Shown: positions 1 to 8,019 of the stretch, one piece after another
How the letters are laid out: each line of letters begins with the position of its first letter
Position numbering within the stretch: the stretch's first letter is position 1
Origin: Haloechinothrix sp033042135
GTDB lineage: Bacteria > Actinomycetota > Actinomycetes > Mycobacteriales > Pseudonocardiaceae
NCBI RefSeq assembly: GCF_033042135.1
Contig: NZ_WBXM01000005.1
Coordinates: 186,001 to 250,000, forward strand
Length of the DNA stretch: 64,000 bases
Direction: 5' to 3'
The notes under the pieces: model-generated
Databases searched by the model: none
What the model was told of the DNA's origin: nothing
Seen by the model: the letters and a program-made list of their open reading frames with translations, nothing else
Program-made: the position numbers and the translations under genes

Positions 1-600
1 GAGACCCCGCAGGCGGTCCTGGCTGCCGATGGCACGAGCGCGATCGCGCGCATGGTCCACACGGCGGGTGACCGGTTGCTCGGCCTGCACTACGGCACCT
101 ACGACTACAGCGCGGCCTGCGATGTGGCCCCGGCGCAGCAGAGCATGGAGCATCCCGTGGCCGACCACGCCAAGGCGATCATGCAGCTGGCCGTGGCTGG
201 CACCGGTGTGCGGCTGTCGGACGGTTCCACCAACGTACTGCCCACCGGCGACACCGAGAGGGTGCGCGCGGCGTGGCTGCTGCACGCCCGGCTGGTGACG
301 CGTTCCCTGAAACGAGCTTTCTACCAGGGGTGGGACATGCACCCTGGACAGCTCGTCACGCGCTACGCCGCGACCTACGCTTTCTTCAGGGCGGGATTCG
401 CCGACGCCAGCGAGCGGTTTCGGGCCTATCTGGGCGTCTCCGGCGGCTCCGGTGTCCTCGACGAGCCCGCCACCGCGCAGGCGCTGGCGACCTTCCTGCT
501 GCGGGGATTGCACTGTGGCGCCATCGACGGTGCGGAGATCGAAGCCGCCGGGATGGACCAGGAGACGCTGTACGCGCTGGCCGACCGCGAGGTGCGCTGA
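1..600 (+). CDS. DUF6986 family (HpcH/HpaI aldolase-like) protein, 3' part
   Basis: An open frame enters from the left edge and stops at 598-600, leaving 199 C-terminal residues. The piece contains the segments LHYGTYDYSA, EHPVADHAK, RLSDGSTNVLP and FYQGWDMHPGQL, which I recognise as typical of the actinobacterial DUF6986 family, annotated as aldolase/citrate-lyase-like TIM barrels. The substrate is unknown. These genes are often seen near purine or glyoxylate genes in actinobacteria, which fits the cluster starting at 11454. The 5' end is outside the window, so neither the start nor the operon position can be seen. The next gene starts 113 bp downstream with its own promoter-like sequence. 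Confidence 0.7.
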   Translation, partial: ETPQAVLAADGTSAIARMVHTAGDRLLGLHYGTYDYSAACDVAPAQQSMEHPVADHAKAIMQLAVAGTGVRLSDGSTNVLPTGDTERVRAAWLLHARLVTRSLKRAFYQGWDMHPGQLVTRYAATYAFFRAGFADASERFRAYLGVSGGSGVLDEPATAQALATFLLRGLHCGAIDGAEIEAAGMDQETLYALADREVR

Positions 601-673
601 CCGCCCTGTACCACTACGTGGGCGGGTTCGCGACGCCATGCGGGAGCTCATCATCTCCCGCATCTCCCGCAGG

Positions 674-715
674 TTGACTGAGCTGCTTTGACGTTTCGTA
701 TACCGTCTACAGTAT
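674..715 (+). promoter_or_regulatory. Putative promoter with inverted repeat over the mobA start
   Basis: TTGACT at 674-679 is followed after about 18 bp by GTATAC (698-703). That would put the transcript start at or next to the ATG at 714, and no Shine-Dalgarno sequence precedes that ATG, so a leaderless transcript is plausible. The 16 bp at 700-715 form an imperfect inverted repeat (ATACCGT-CT-ACAGTAT), of the general kind bound by GntR-type dimers, and it overlaps the start codon. No regulator gene is adjacent. Confidence 0.4.
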
Positions 716-1586
716 GACTTCCGTCGCAGGGGTCGTGCTGGCCGGAGGCCGCTCCTCCCGGATGGGGACAGCGAAAGCATCCCTGGAGTGGCACGGCTCA
801 ACCCTGCTGCGACACGTCACCGGGATCCTCGGCCGTGTGGTCGACGGCCCGATCGTCGTCGTGCGAGCGCCCGGGCAGCGTTTGCCCGCTCTACCTCCTA
901 TAATAGCTGTTCACGAGGATCCGGAAGAGGGACGCGGGCCGATGCAGGGACTCGCCGTCGGTTTGGCCGTTGCCGCGAAGCAGGCCGGGACAGCGTTCGT
1001 GTGCTCGACCGACCTACCCTTCCTCCACGAGCGGTTCGTCCGGGCCGTGCTACGTGGCTTCCGGACCGATCCGGCGGCCGGGTGGCACACTCCCCCTGAC
1101 GTGGTCCTGCCGCACGTGCACGGGTTCCGGCAACCGCTGGCGGCTGGGTACCGCACCTCGCTGGCCGGGCACGTGACCAAGCTACTCGAAGCGGGCCGCT
1201 CACGCCCTGCCCATCTTTTCGAGGAGTGTCGTGTCCGGACTCTCGAGGATGCGGATTTCCTTGCCGATCCCGAGCTCTCGGCTACCGATCCCGAACTCGA
1301 CGCGGTGGTCAATGTCAACACGCCCGAGGAGTACCGGCAGGCGCGCGAGCGGGCAGCGCCCGAGGTACACGTCGAGTGCTTCGGGGTGTTGGCTACCGGC
1401 GGACGCACGCACACCCCCACGCGCATCAGAGCGGCCAACCTGGGTTCAGCCGCCGAGCAGCTCGGGCTGGAACTGGACCGACACATCGTTGCAGCGGTCA
1501 ACGGCGACCAAATCCGCGGAGACCGGCTGTGGCCGTTGCAGCACGGCGACACCGTATCGTTCCTCTCCGCGGACGCGGGTGGGTGA
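714..1586 (+). CDS. mobA: Molybdenum cofactor guanylyltransferase fused to a MoaD/ThiS-like domain
   Basis: The 290-residue protein has two parts. Residues 1 to about 195 form a MobA-type nucleotidyltransferase: VVLAGGRSSRMGTAKA is the nucleotide-binding loop, followed by GPMQGL and the metal-binding CSTDLPF. After the linker VNVNTPEEY comes a tail of about 75 residues (from roughly 215) that looks like a ubiquitin-fold MoaD/ThiS sulfur carrier. It has the segment GDTVSFLSADAGG, and the two glycines are the actual C-terminus, as required for adenylation and thiocarboxylation. MobA attaches GMP to molybdopterin and MoaD donates sulfur to make the dithiolene. The gene directly precedes the AOR gene, so it probably serves the tungsto- or molybdo-enzymes downstream. 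Start at ATG 714. Confidence 0.82.
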   Translation: MTSVAGVVLAGGRSSRMGTAKASLEWHGSTLLRHVTGILGRVVDGPIVVVRAPGQRLPALPPIIAVHEDPEEGRGPMQGLAVGLAVAAKQAGTAFVCSTDLPFLHERFVRAVLRGFRTDPAAGWHTPPDVVLPHVHGFRQPLAAGYRTSLAGHVTKLLEAGRSRPAHLFEECRVRTLEDADFLADPELSATDPELDAVVNVNTPEEYRQARERAAPEVHVECFGVLATGGRTHTPTRIRAANLGSAAEQLGLELDRHIVAAVNGDQIRGDRLWPLQHGDTVSFLSADAGG

Positions 1587-1591
1587 GCACC

Positions 1592-3394
1592 ATGGATGCT
1601 CCTGCCTACGGCTATTGCGGCCGTGCCCTCGTCATCGATGCCTCCGACGGCTCGAAGGAGGTCATGCCGCTGCCCGAGCGGGTACTGCGCGACTACCTCG
1701 GCGGCGTGGGCCTGGGAACCTGGCTGATGCGGCAGCTCTGCCCGGCCGGTGTCGATCCGCTCGGCGCTGCCGCTCCCCTGGCGTTCGTGTTCTCCCCACT
1801 GGTCGGTACCCCGCTGACCACCAGCGCCAAGTTCGCTGTCGTAGCTAAGTCCCCGCTGACCGGCCTGCTCAACGACGCGCTCGCGTCAAGCCACTTCGCC
1901 ATCTCCGGCAAGCTCACCGGCTACGACGCGATCGTGATCACCGGACGCGCCGGTACGCTCACCTCGATCCTGATCGACGACGGCGAAGTGCGGCTCGCCG
2001 ATGCCCGCGAGCTCGGCGGCCTGTCCGCAGGCGAGGCCGAGGAAGCGGTTCGCGAGCGCCACGGACGCCGGTGGCGGGTGGCTGCCATCGGACGGGCGGG
2101 GGAGAACCGTGTCCGCTATGCCACGCTGTCGCACGACGGCAGGCACGCCGGACGTGGTGGGCTCGGCGCGGTGCTGGGTGCGAAGAATGTCAAGTGCGTG
2201 GCCGTGCGGGGTAGCACCCGGGTCGAGCCCGCTGACCGGCAAGCGGTGCTGGCAGCGGCCAAGGACCTGCGGCAACGTTCCTTCGGTCCCGCCACCGCGA
2301 AGTATCGCGAGCTGGGCACGCTGGCGAACCTGCTGGCGTTCAACGCGATCAATACGCTCCCCACCAGGAACTTCCAGGCCGCCACGTTCGCGGACGCCCC
2401 GGCACTATCGGCCGAGGATCTGGCGGCCAGCCGCTCGATCGCCAGGGACACCTGCGTCTCGTGCAGCATCGGCTGCGAGCACATCTACGCATCGTCCACC
2501 GGCAAGAAGGCCCGGGTGGAGTACGAGAACGTCTTCGCGCTCGGTCCGATGTGCGGGGTGTCCGATCCCGATGACGTGCTGGAAGCCAGCGCACGGTGTG
2601 ATGCGCTCGGGCTGGACACCATCTCCGCGGGTGGCACCATCGCCTGGGCGATGGAATGTGTCGAGCGCGGGCTGCTTGACGTGCCGTGGCTGCGGTTCGC
2701 CGACGGCAGGGCCCTGCTACGCGTGCTCGACGAGATCGGCGACCGGACCGGTATCGGGGCGCTGCTAGCCGAAGGGTCACGCCGGGCGGCGCAGCGGGTC
2801 GGATGCGGGTCGGAGGCGTTCGCCGCCCACGTCAAAGGGCTGGAGATGCCCGGCTACGAGCCACGCACCATGCAGTCCATGGCGCTCGGGCTGGCCGTCA
2901 ACGCGCGCGGCGCCGACCACAACCGATCCGGGGCCTACGAAGCCGACCTCTCGGGAACGCTGGACCGGGTCCACGGCTCGGCCGAGCACGTCCGCGCCGC
3001 GATCGAGACCGAGGATCGCGCCGCGGTGATGGATTCGCTGATACTCTGCAAGTTCCTGCGGGGAGTGTTCACCGAACCGTTCGAGGAGTGGGCGACCCTG
3101 CTGGCCGCCGTGACCGGGTGGGGTGTCACCGGCACGGAACTGCGCGAGACCGCTCGCCGTATCGTGCTCGCCAAACGCGCGTACAACATCGACCAGGGGT
3201 GGAGCGCCGGGGACGATTGGCTTCCCGACCGCTTCCTCGACGAGGAGGTCGAGCTGGCCTCCGGCCGCAGCGCCGTCCTGACGCGAGAACGGCTCCGCAG
3301 CATGATCGACATCTACTACGAGGAACGCGGCCTTGACCCCGAGGGCAGGCCGCGCGCGGTACCGGAACGGGAAGGTACGGAGCCGACACCATGA
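1592..3394 (+). CDS. Aldehyde:ferredoxin oxidoreductase family protein (AOR, tungsten/molybdenum)
   Basis: The 600-residue product has the usual AOR length. The N-terminus (YGYCGRALVIDAS) and the segments FSPLVGTPLTTSAKF, GRGGLGAVLGAKNVK and EYENVFALG are family-typical. The [4Fe-4S] ligands are visible as DTCVSCSIGC (Cys288, 291, 295) with the distal ligand in LILCKF (Cys486), very close to the positions in the Pyrococcus enzyme. AOR enzymes interconvert aldehydes and carboxylic acids at a tungsto-bispterin centre. I chose ATG 1592, five bases after the mobA stop; GTG 1583, overlapping that stop as GTGA, is an alternative. The stop overlaps the next ATG by 4 bp, which implies coupled translation with the Fdh-like subunit. 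The substrate cannot be read from the sequence. Confidence 0.88.
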   Translation: MDAPAYGYCGRALVIDASDGSKEVMPLPERVLRDYLGGVGLGTWLMRQLCPAGVDPLGAAAPLAFVFSPLVGTPLTTSAKFAVVAKSPLTGLLNDALASSHFAISGKLTGYDAIVITGRAGTLTSILIDDGEVRLADARELGGLSAGEAEEAVRERHGRRWRVAAIGRAGENRVRYATLSHDGRHAGRGGLGAVLGAKNVKCVAVRGSTRVEPADRQAVLAAAKDLRQRSFGPATAKYRELGTLANLLAFNAINTLPTRNFQAATFADAPALSAEDLAASRSIARDTCVSCSIGCEHIYASSTGKKARVEYENVFALGPMCGVSDPDDVLEASARCDALGLDTISAGGTIAWAMECVERGLLDVPWLRFADGRALLRVLDEIGDRTGIGALLAEGSRRAAQRVGCGSEAFAAHVKGLEMPGYEPRTMQSMALGLAVNARGADHNRSGAYEADLSGTLDRVHGSAEHVRAAIETEDRAAVMDSLILCKFLRGVFTEPFEEWATLLAAVTGWGVTGTELRETARRIVLAKRAYNIDQGWSAGDDWLPDRFLDEEVELASGRSAVLTRERLRSMIDIYYEERGLDPEGRPRAVPEREGTEPTP

Positions 3395-6297
3395 CCCCGA
3401 GGGATCCTGTTCCTGCAGCGACATCGCGGCGAACCGTCACGCTGACCATCGACGGCCGCAGCGTCACGGTCGACGAGGGAACCACGATCTGGCAGGCAGC
3501 CAAGCAACTGGACATCGAGATCCCGGCGCTGTGTCACGACGAACGATACGAGCCGGTCGGCGTCTGCCGCATGTGCGTCGTCGATACCGGAGCGCGCTCC
3601 TACCCGGCGTCCTGCGTCCGCCCCTGCGAGCCCGATATGACGGTGGCGACCTCCACACCAAGCGTGGAGCAGTGCCGGAAGGTCCTCACCGAGCTGCTGC
3701 TGGCCGACCAACCACCGCGCGAGTCCGACCCCAAGCAGACCACCACAGCCGACAACGAGCTCCTCACCATCGCAGACAGCCAGGGGATCACCGGTGTCGA
3801 CGACCTGTTCGCGGGGCCCTCCAGGGGAACCGACACCTCCAACCCGGTGATCGCGGTCGATCACGACGCCTGCATCCTGTGCGACCGGTGCGTGCGCGCC
3901 TGCGATGACCTGCAGGGAAACGACGTCATCGGGCGTACGGGCAAGGGATACGCGACCCGCATCGCTTTCGATCTCGACGATCCCATGGGTTCCTCGTCCT
4001 GTGTGACCTGTGGGGAATGTGTTGCCGCCTGCCCGACGGGGGCGTTGACCAACAAGCCCATCAACAACGTCCCGATTCAGCCTCGGGAGCGGCTCGACGC
4101 GGTTGACACCGTGTGCCCGTACTGCGGTGTGGGCTGCGCTCTGACGTACTACGTGGACCGCGAGCGCGGCGCCATCTCGTTCGCCGAGGGCCGTGACCAG
4201 CCCGGTAACCAGGGCAGGTTGTGTGTGAAGGGCCGCTACGGCTGGGACTACGCGGCCTCGCCACAACGGTTGACCGCGCCGCTGATCCGGCGCGAGTCGG
4301 CCTATCCCAAGGGTCCGCTGTCCTCGGACACCAAGGCCGACGCCGCCGAGGCGAACCGCGAGGGCAGGCCGAACCGCAAGCCTGGGGGATTGGTGGACGA
4401 CGACGAGGTCCTACCGCACTTCCGCGAAGCCAGCTGGGACGAGGCACTGGACCTGGTGGCAGGCAAGCTGCGGCAGATCTTCGCCGAGAGCGGGCCCGAC
4501 GGTATCGCCGGCTTCGGCTCGGCGAAGTGCTCCAACGAGGAAGCGTACCTCTTCCAGAAACTGATCAGGACCGCGTTCCACACCAACAACGTGGATCATT
4601 GCACCCGGTTGTGCCACGCCTCCAGCGTGGCCGCGCTGTTCGAGGGGGTGGGCTCCGGGGCGGTGTCGACCACCTACGGCGATATCGCGAACGCGGATGT
4701 CGCGATCATCACCGGCAGCAACGCCACGGCCAACCACCCGGTCGCCTCGTCGTTCTTCAAGCAGGCCCGACGCAACGGCACAACGATCATCTACATCGAT
4801 CCCCGCTCCGGCACCATCGCCGATCACGCGGACATCTTCGTCCAACTCAAGCCTGGCACCGATGTGGCCCTCTACAACGGGATCATGCACGAGATCATCC
4901 GGCTCGGTCTGGTCGACGAGCAGTTCATCACCGACCGGACCGCGAACTACGAGGAGCTCGCCGCTACCGTCGAGGCCTACCCGCCCGAGCTCGCCGCGCA
5001 GATAACCGGCGTGGACGCCGACACGATCCGCCGGATCGCCCGGATCTGGGGCGAGGCGGGATCCGGGGTCATCTACTGGGGCATGGGTATCTCGCAGCAT
5101 GTGACCGGCACCGACAACGCCCGCTGCCTGATCGCGCTGTGCTGCGTCACGGGCAACGTCGGCAGGCCGGGAACCGGGCTGCACCCGCTGCGTGGGCAGA
5201 ACAACGTGCAGGGAGCCTCCGATGCCGGGTTGATTCCCATGTTCTACCCCAACTACCGGTCCGTGTCGCGGGACGAGGCTCGGGAGGCGTTCGAACGCGC
5301 ATGGGGAACCGGACTGCCCGAGAAGAACGGGCTCACCGTCACCGAGGTTGTCCAGTCCATCCTGGATGGTGGAGTCCGTGGCATGTACATGCTCGGGGAG
5401 AACCCGTTCCTGTCCGATCCGAACATCAACAAGGTTCGCAAGGCACTGGCGTCACTGGATTTCCTCGTGGTGCAGGACATCTTCCTCACCGAGACCGCCG
5501 AGTTCGCCGACGTGATCCTGCCCGCCTCCTCCTACCTCGAGAAGGACGGGACCTACACCAACACCGATCGCCGCGTGCAGCGTGGGCGCACGGTGTTCGA
5601 CCCGCCCGGCCATGCCCGGGTGGACTGGCGGATCGTGCAGGACATCGCGCGGCGGCTGGGGCTGGACTGGACGTACGAGTCCCCGCGCGAGGTGTTCGAC
5701 GAGATGGTCGGGCTGATGCCCGATTACGCCAACCTGACCTACGACAACCTCGCCTCGACCGGCAAGCTCTACCCTAACGAGGATCCGGAGCACAGTGACG
5801 GCACGGTCGTGCTGTTCGACGACCGGTTCAACACCTCGGACGGCCTGGCACATCTGAAACCAGCGGAGTGGTTGCCCGCGGCCGAGCTGCCGACCGAGGA
5901 GTACCCCTTCGTGCTCAACACGGGCCGGTTGCTCGAACACTGGCACACCGGATCGATGACGCGGCGTTCCTACGCGTTGGACACCATCGCGCCACGGGCC
6001 GAAGCCTACGTCCACCCGGACGACGTCGCTGAACTGGGCCTGGTCGACGGCGGGTTGGCCAGGGTGACCTCGCGTCGCGGAGAGATCACCCTGCATGTCA
6101 AGGCCTCCCACCGGGAGGCCCGCGGCAACATCTTCATCCCGTTCCACTTCAGGGAAGCCGCGGCGAACCTGCTGACCATCGACGAGATCGACCCGACGGG
6201 CAAGATCCCCGAGTTCAAGTTCTGCGCCGTGCGCATCGCCCCGGTGGCCGAGCGCGCAGGCGAGCAGGCCGGGCGGAGCGAAAGGAGCGCACTGTGA
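3391..6297 (+). CDS. fdhA: Formate dehydrogenase-like catalytic subunit with NuoG-type Fe-S domains (Cys type)
   Basis: The protein has 968 residues. Residues ~10-90 form a [2Fe-2S] ferredoxin domain (ALCHDERYEPVGVCRMC). Residues ~150-225 carry two 4Fe-4S clusters (CILCDRCVRAC, CVTCGECVAAC). From ~240 there is a molybdopterin oxidoreductase with its own cluster (CPYCGVGC...GRLCVKG), ending in a dinucleotide-binding domain (NTGRLLEHWHTGSMT). At the metal-ligand position of Fdh the sequence is RLCHASS, so Cys408 replaces the selenocysteine found in E. coli FdhF. The family oxidises formate, or reduces CO2, and passes electrons to a NuoEF-type diaphorase. Its ATG overlaps the AOR stop (ATGA) and its stop overlaps the next GTG. 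It may work alone or relay electrons for AOR; a subunit-sharing complex is my inference. Confidence 0.87.
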   Translation: MTPRDPVPAATSRRTVTLTIDGRSVTVDEGTTIWQAAKQLDIEIPALCHDERYEPVGVCRMCVVDTGARSYPASCVRPCEPDMTVATSTPSVEQCRKVLTELLLADQPPRESDPKQTTTADNELLTIADSQGITGVDDLFAGPSRGTDTSNPVIAVDHDACILCDRCVRACDDLQGNDVIGRTGKGYATRIAFDLDDPMGSSSCVTCGECVAACPTGALTNKPINNVPIQPRERLDAVDTVCPYCGVGCALTYYVDRERGAISFAEGRDQPGNQGRLCVKGRYGWDYAASPQRLTAPLIRRESAYPKGPLSSDTKADAAEANREGRPNRKPGGLVDDDEVLPHFREASWDEALDLVAGKLRQIFAESGPDGIAGFGSAKCSNEEAYLFQKLIRTAFHTNNVDHCTRLCHASSVAALFEGVGSGAVSTTYGDIANADVAIITGSNATANHPVASSFFKQARRNGTTIIYIDPRSGTIADHADIFVQLKPGTDVALYNGIMHEIIRLGLVDEQFITDRTANYEELAATVEAYPPELAAQITGVDADTIRRIARIWGEAGSGVIYWGMGISQHVTGTDNARCLIALCCVTGNVGRPGTGLHPLRGQNNVQGASDAGLIPMFYPNYRSVSRDEAREAFERAWGTGLPEKNGLTVTEVVQSILDGGVRGMYMLGENPFLSDPNINKVRKALASLDFLVVQDIFLTETAEFADVILPASSYLEKDGTYTNTDRRVQRGRTVFDPPGHARVDWRIVQDIARRLGLDWTYESPREVFDEMVGLMPDYANLTYDNLASTGKLYPNEDPEHSDGTVVLFDDRFNTSDGLAHLKPAEWLPAAELPTEEYPFVLNTGRLLEHWHTGSMTRRSYALDTIAPRAEAYVHPDDVAELGLVDGGLARVTSRRGEITLHVKASHREARGNIFIPFHFREAAANLLTIDEIDPTGKIPEFKFCAVRIAPVAERAGEQAGRSERSAL

Positions 6298-8003
6298 CAG
6301 CGCGGCCACACGCCACCAGCAACCAGGCCCCGGCGAAGGTCCCCGGCGTGGAGGCGCGTGCCGGGAAGTTCGGCGGGCCGAGTCTGATCCCGATGCTGAT
6401 GGACATCCAGCATCGGCACGGCTGGCTGCCGAGGGAGGAGCTGGAGGAGCTGGCCCGGCAACAGCGGCGCCCGCTGTACGAGATCGAAGGCCTGATCTCG
6501 TTCTACCCACACTTCCGCACCGAACCCCCAGCCGGGGTGACCGTCGCTGCCTGCCACGACCTCAGCTGCTGGCTGGCCGGGGCCGAGCAGCGGATCGAGC
6601 AGCTGCGCGGACGCTTCGCCGGTGAGCCCGACGTGGCGGTATCCGAGATCTCCTGCCCTGGCAGGTGCGACATCGCCCCGGCAGCCACGGTCGATGACCT
6701 GCCGGGGCGGATCCCCGAGGTCGAGCGGCTCGTCGAACAACGCCGCGCAGGCGACACGGAGCTCGGGCCGACGGTCTCCTACGCCCCGGAGCAGGGTTGG
6801 CCGAACGATCCCTACCGTACCCGTGAGGAGCGCTACGACACGCTGCGTGCACTGCTCGCGGGGCGCATCACCCCGGAGCGGGTGATCGAGGAACTGAAAG
6901 GCTCGGGCCTGCGCGGGATGGGCGGTGCCGGGTTCCCGACCGGCAAGAAGTGGGAGATCGTGCGTGACCAGGATGGGCCGATCAAGTACGCCATCTGCAA
7001 CGCCGACGAGTCCGAGCCAGGCACGTTCAAGGACCGCCAGCTGCTGGCCGAGCAGGCTCACCTGGTACTGGAGGGCATGCTGATGGGCATGGTCTGCACC
7101 GGCGCCGAGGAGGGCATCGTGTTCATCCGGCACGAGTACGGGCCCGAGGAGCGGGTGCTGCACGACGAGATCGCCCACCTGCACGAGATGGGCTTGCTCG
7201 GCCAGAACGTGCTCGGCAGCGGGGTGCGGCTGTCACTGGACATCGTCACCTCGCCCGGCGGCTACATCCTCGGTGAGGAAACCGCGCTGATCGAGTGCCT
7301 GGAAGGGCATCGTGGCGAGCCGCGGAACAAGCCACCCTTTCCCGGGGTGTACGGCCTGTGGGGTAAGCCCACGCTGATGAACTCGGTGGAGACCTTCGCC
7401 GACGTGCCGGTCATAGCCTCACGTGGCGCGGACTGGTGGAAGGAACAGGGAATCCGGGGCAGCGATGGACTGAAGTTCTTCGCTGTTTCCGGGCATGTTA
7501 CCAGACCGGGAGTCTACTGTGTCCCGATGGGGACCACGATCCGCGAGTTGCTGGAACGAGCCGGTGGCGTGACGGGCGGCGCCGATCCGGGCGCGGTCCA
7601 GCCGGGTGGTGCTTCGTCGAACTTCCTCGGCCCCGAGCACCTGGATGTCCCGATGGACTTCGGCACCCTGGCCGAGGCTGGATCGATGCTGGGCTCGGGC
7701 GCGCTGGTGGTCCTCGCCGAGGGCACGGACACGCTGGCCGCGGCAACCAACGTGCTGCGCTTCTTCCGGGACGAGTCCTGTGGCAAGTGCGTGCCGTGCC
7801 GGGCGGGCTCAGCCAAGGCCCACGACCTGCTCATCGACACACTTCACAATGGGGGCGAGCTGAGCGAGCGACGCAGGCAGCGACTGCGTGAGCTGGAGTT
7901 GGTGATGCGCAAGTCCTCGATCTGCGGGCTGGGCCAGGTGGCCATGGGGCCGGTGGTCAGCGTGCTGGACAGCAGCGGGCCGGGTGCGGCCGGACAGCGG
8001 TGA
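6294..8003 (+). CDS. fdhB: NuoE-NuoF fusion, NAD-linked diaphorase subunit
   Basis: The 569-residue protein joins a NuoE-like thioredoxin-fold [2Fe-2S] domain (residues ~20-160, cysteines in CHDLSC and CPGRC) to a NuoF-like flavoprotein (~190-569). The NuoF part shows the FMN/NADH motifs GMGGAGFPTGKKW and NADESEPGTFKD, and the 4Fe-4S ligands CGKCVPC plus ICGLGQ. It is the expected NAD(H)-reacting partner of the preceding Fe-S/Mo subunit, as in NAD-dependent or electron-bifurcating formate dehydrogenases. The GTG start at 6294 overlaps the preceding TGA (GTGA) and is preceded by AAAGGAGCG. This covers residues ~1-160 and ~190-569, so both domains look complete. A soluble cytoplasmic location is expected, because no membrane segment is seen. 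Confidence 0.87.
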   Translation: MTARPHATSNQAPAKVPGVEARAGKFGGPSLIPMLMDIQHRHGWLPREELEELARQQRRPLYEIEGLISFYPHFRTEPPAGVTVAACHDLSCWLAGAEQRIEQLRGRFAGEPDVAVSEISCPGRCDIAPAATVDDLPGRIPEVERLVEQRRAGDTELGPTVSYAPEQGWPNDPYRTREERYDTLRALLAGRITPERVIEELKGSGLRGMGGAGFPTGKKWEIVRDQDGPIKYAICNADESEPGTFKDRQLLAEQAHLVLEGMLMGMVCTGAEEGIVFIRHEYGPEERVLHDEIAHLHEMGLLGQNVLGSGVRLSLDIVTSPGGYILGEETALIECLEGHRGEPRNKPPFPGVYGLWGKPTLMNSVETFADVPVIASRGADWWKEQGIRGSDGLKFFAVSGHVTRPGVYCVPMGTTIRELLERAGGVTGGADPGAVQPGGASSNFLGPEHLDVPMDFGTLAEAGSMLGSGALVVLAEGTDTLAAATNVLRFFRDESCGKCVPCRAGSAKAHDLLIDTLHNGGELSERRRQRLRELELVMRKSSICGLGQVAMGPVVSVLDSSGPGAAGQR

Positions 8004-8019
8004 GCGGGGCTGAGCCGGA

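Noticed and set aside
1226..1591. N-terminal extension of the AOR gene
   Set aside because: The extra residues overlap the mobA fusion and show no AOR similarity. The family start matches ATG 1592 (or GTG 1583).
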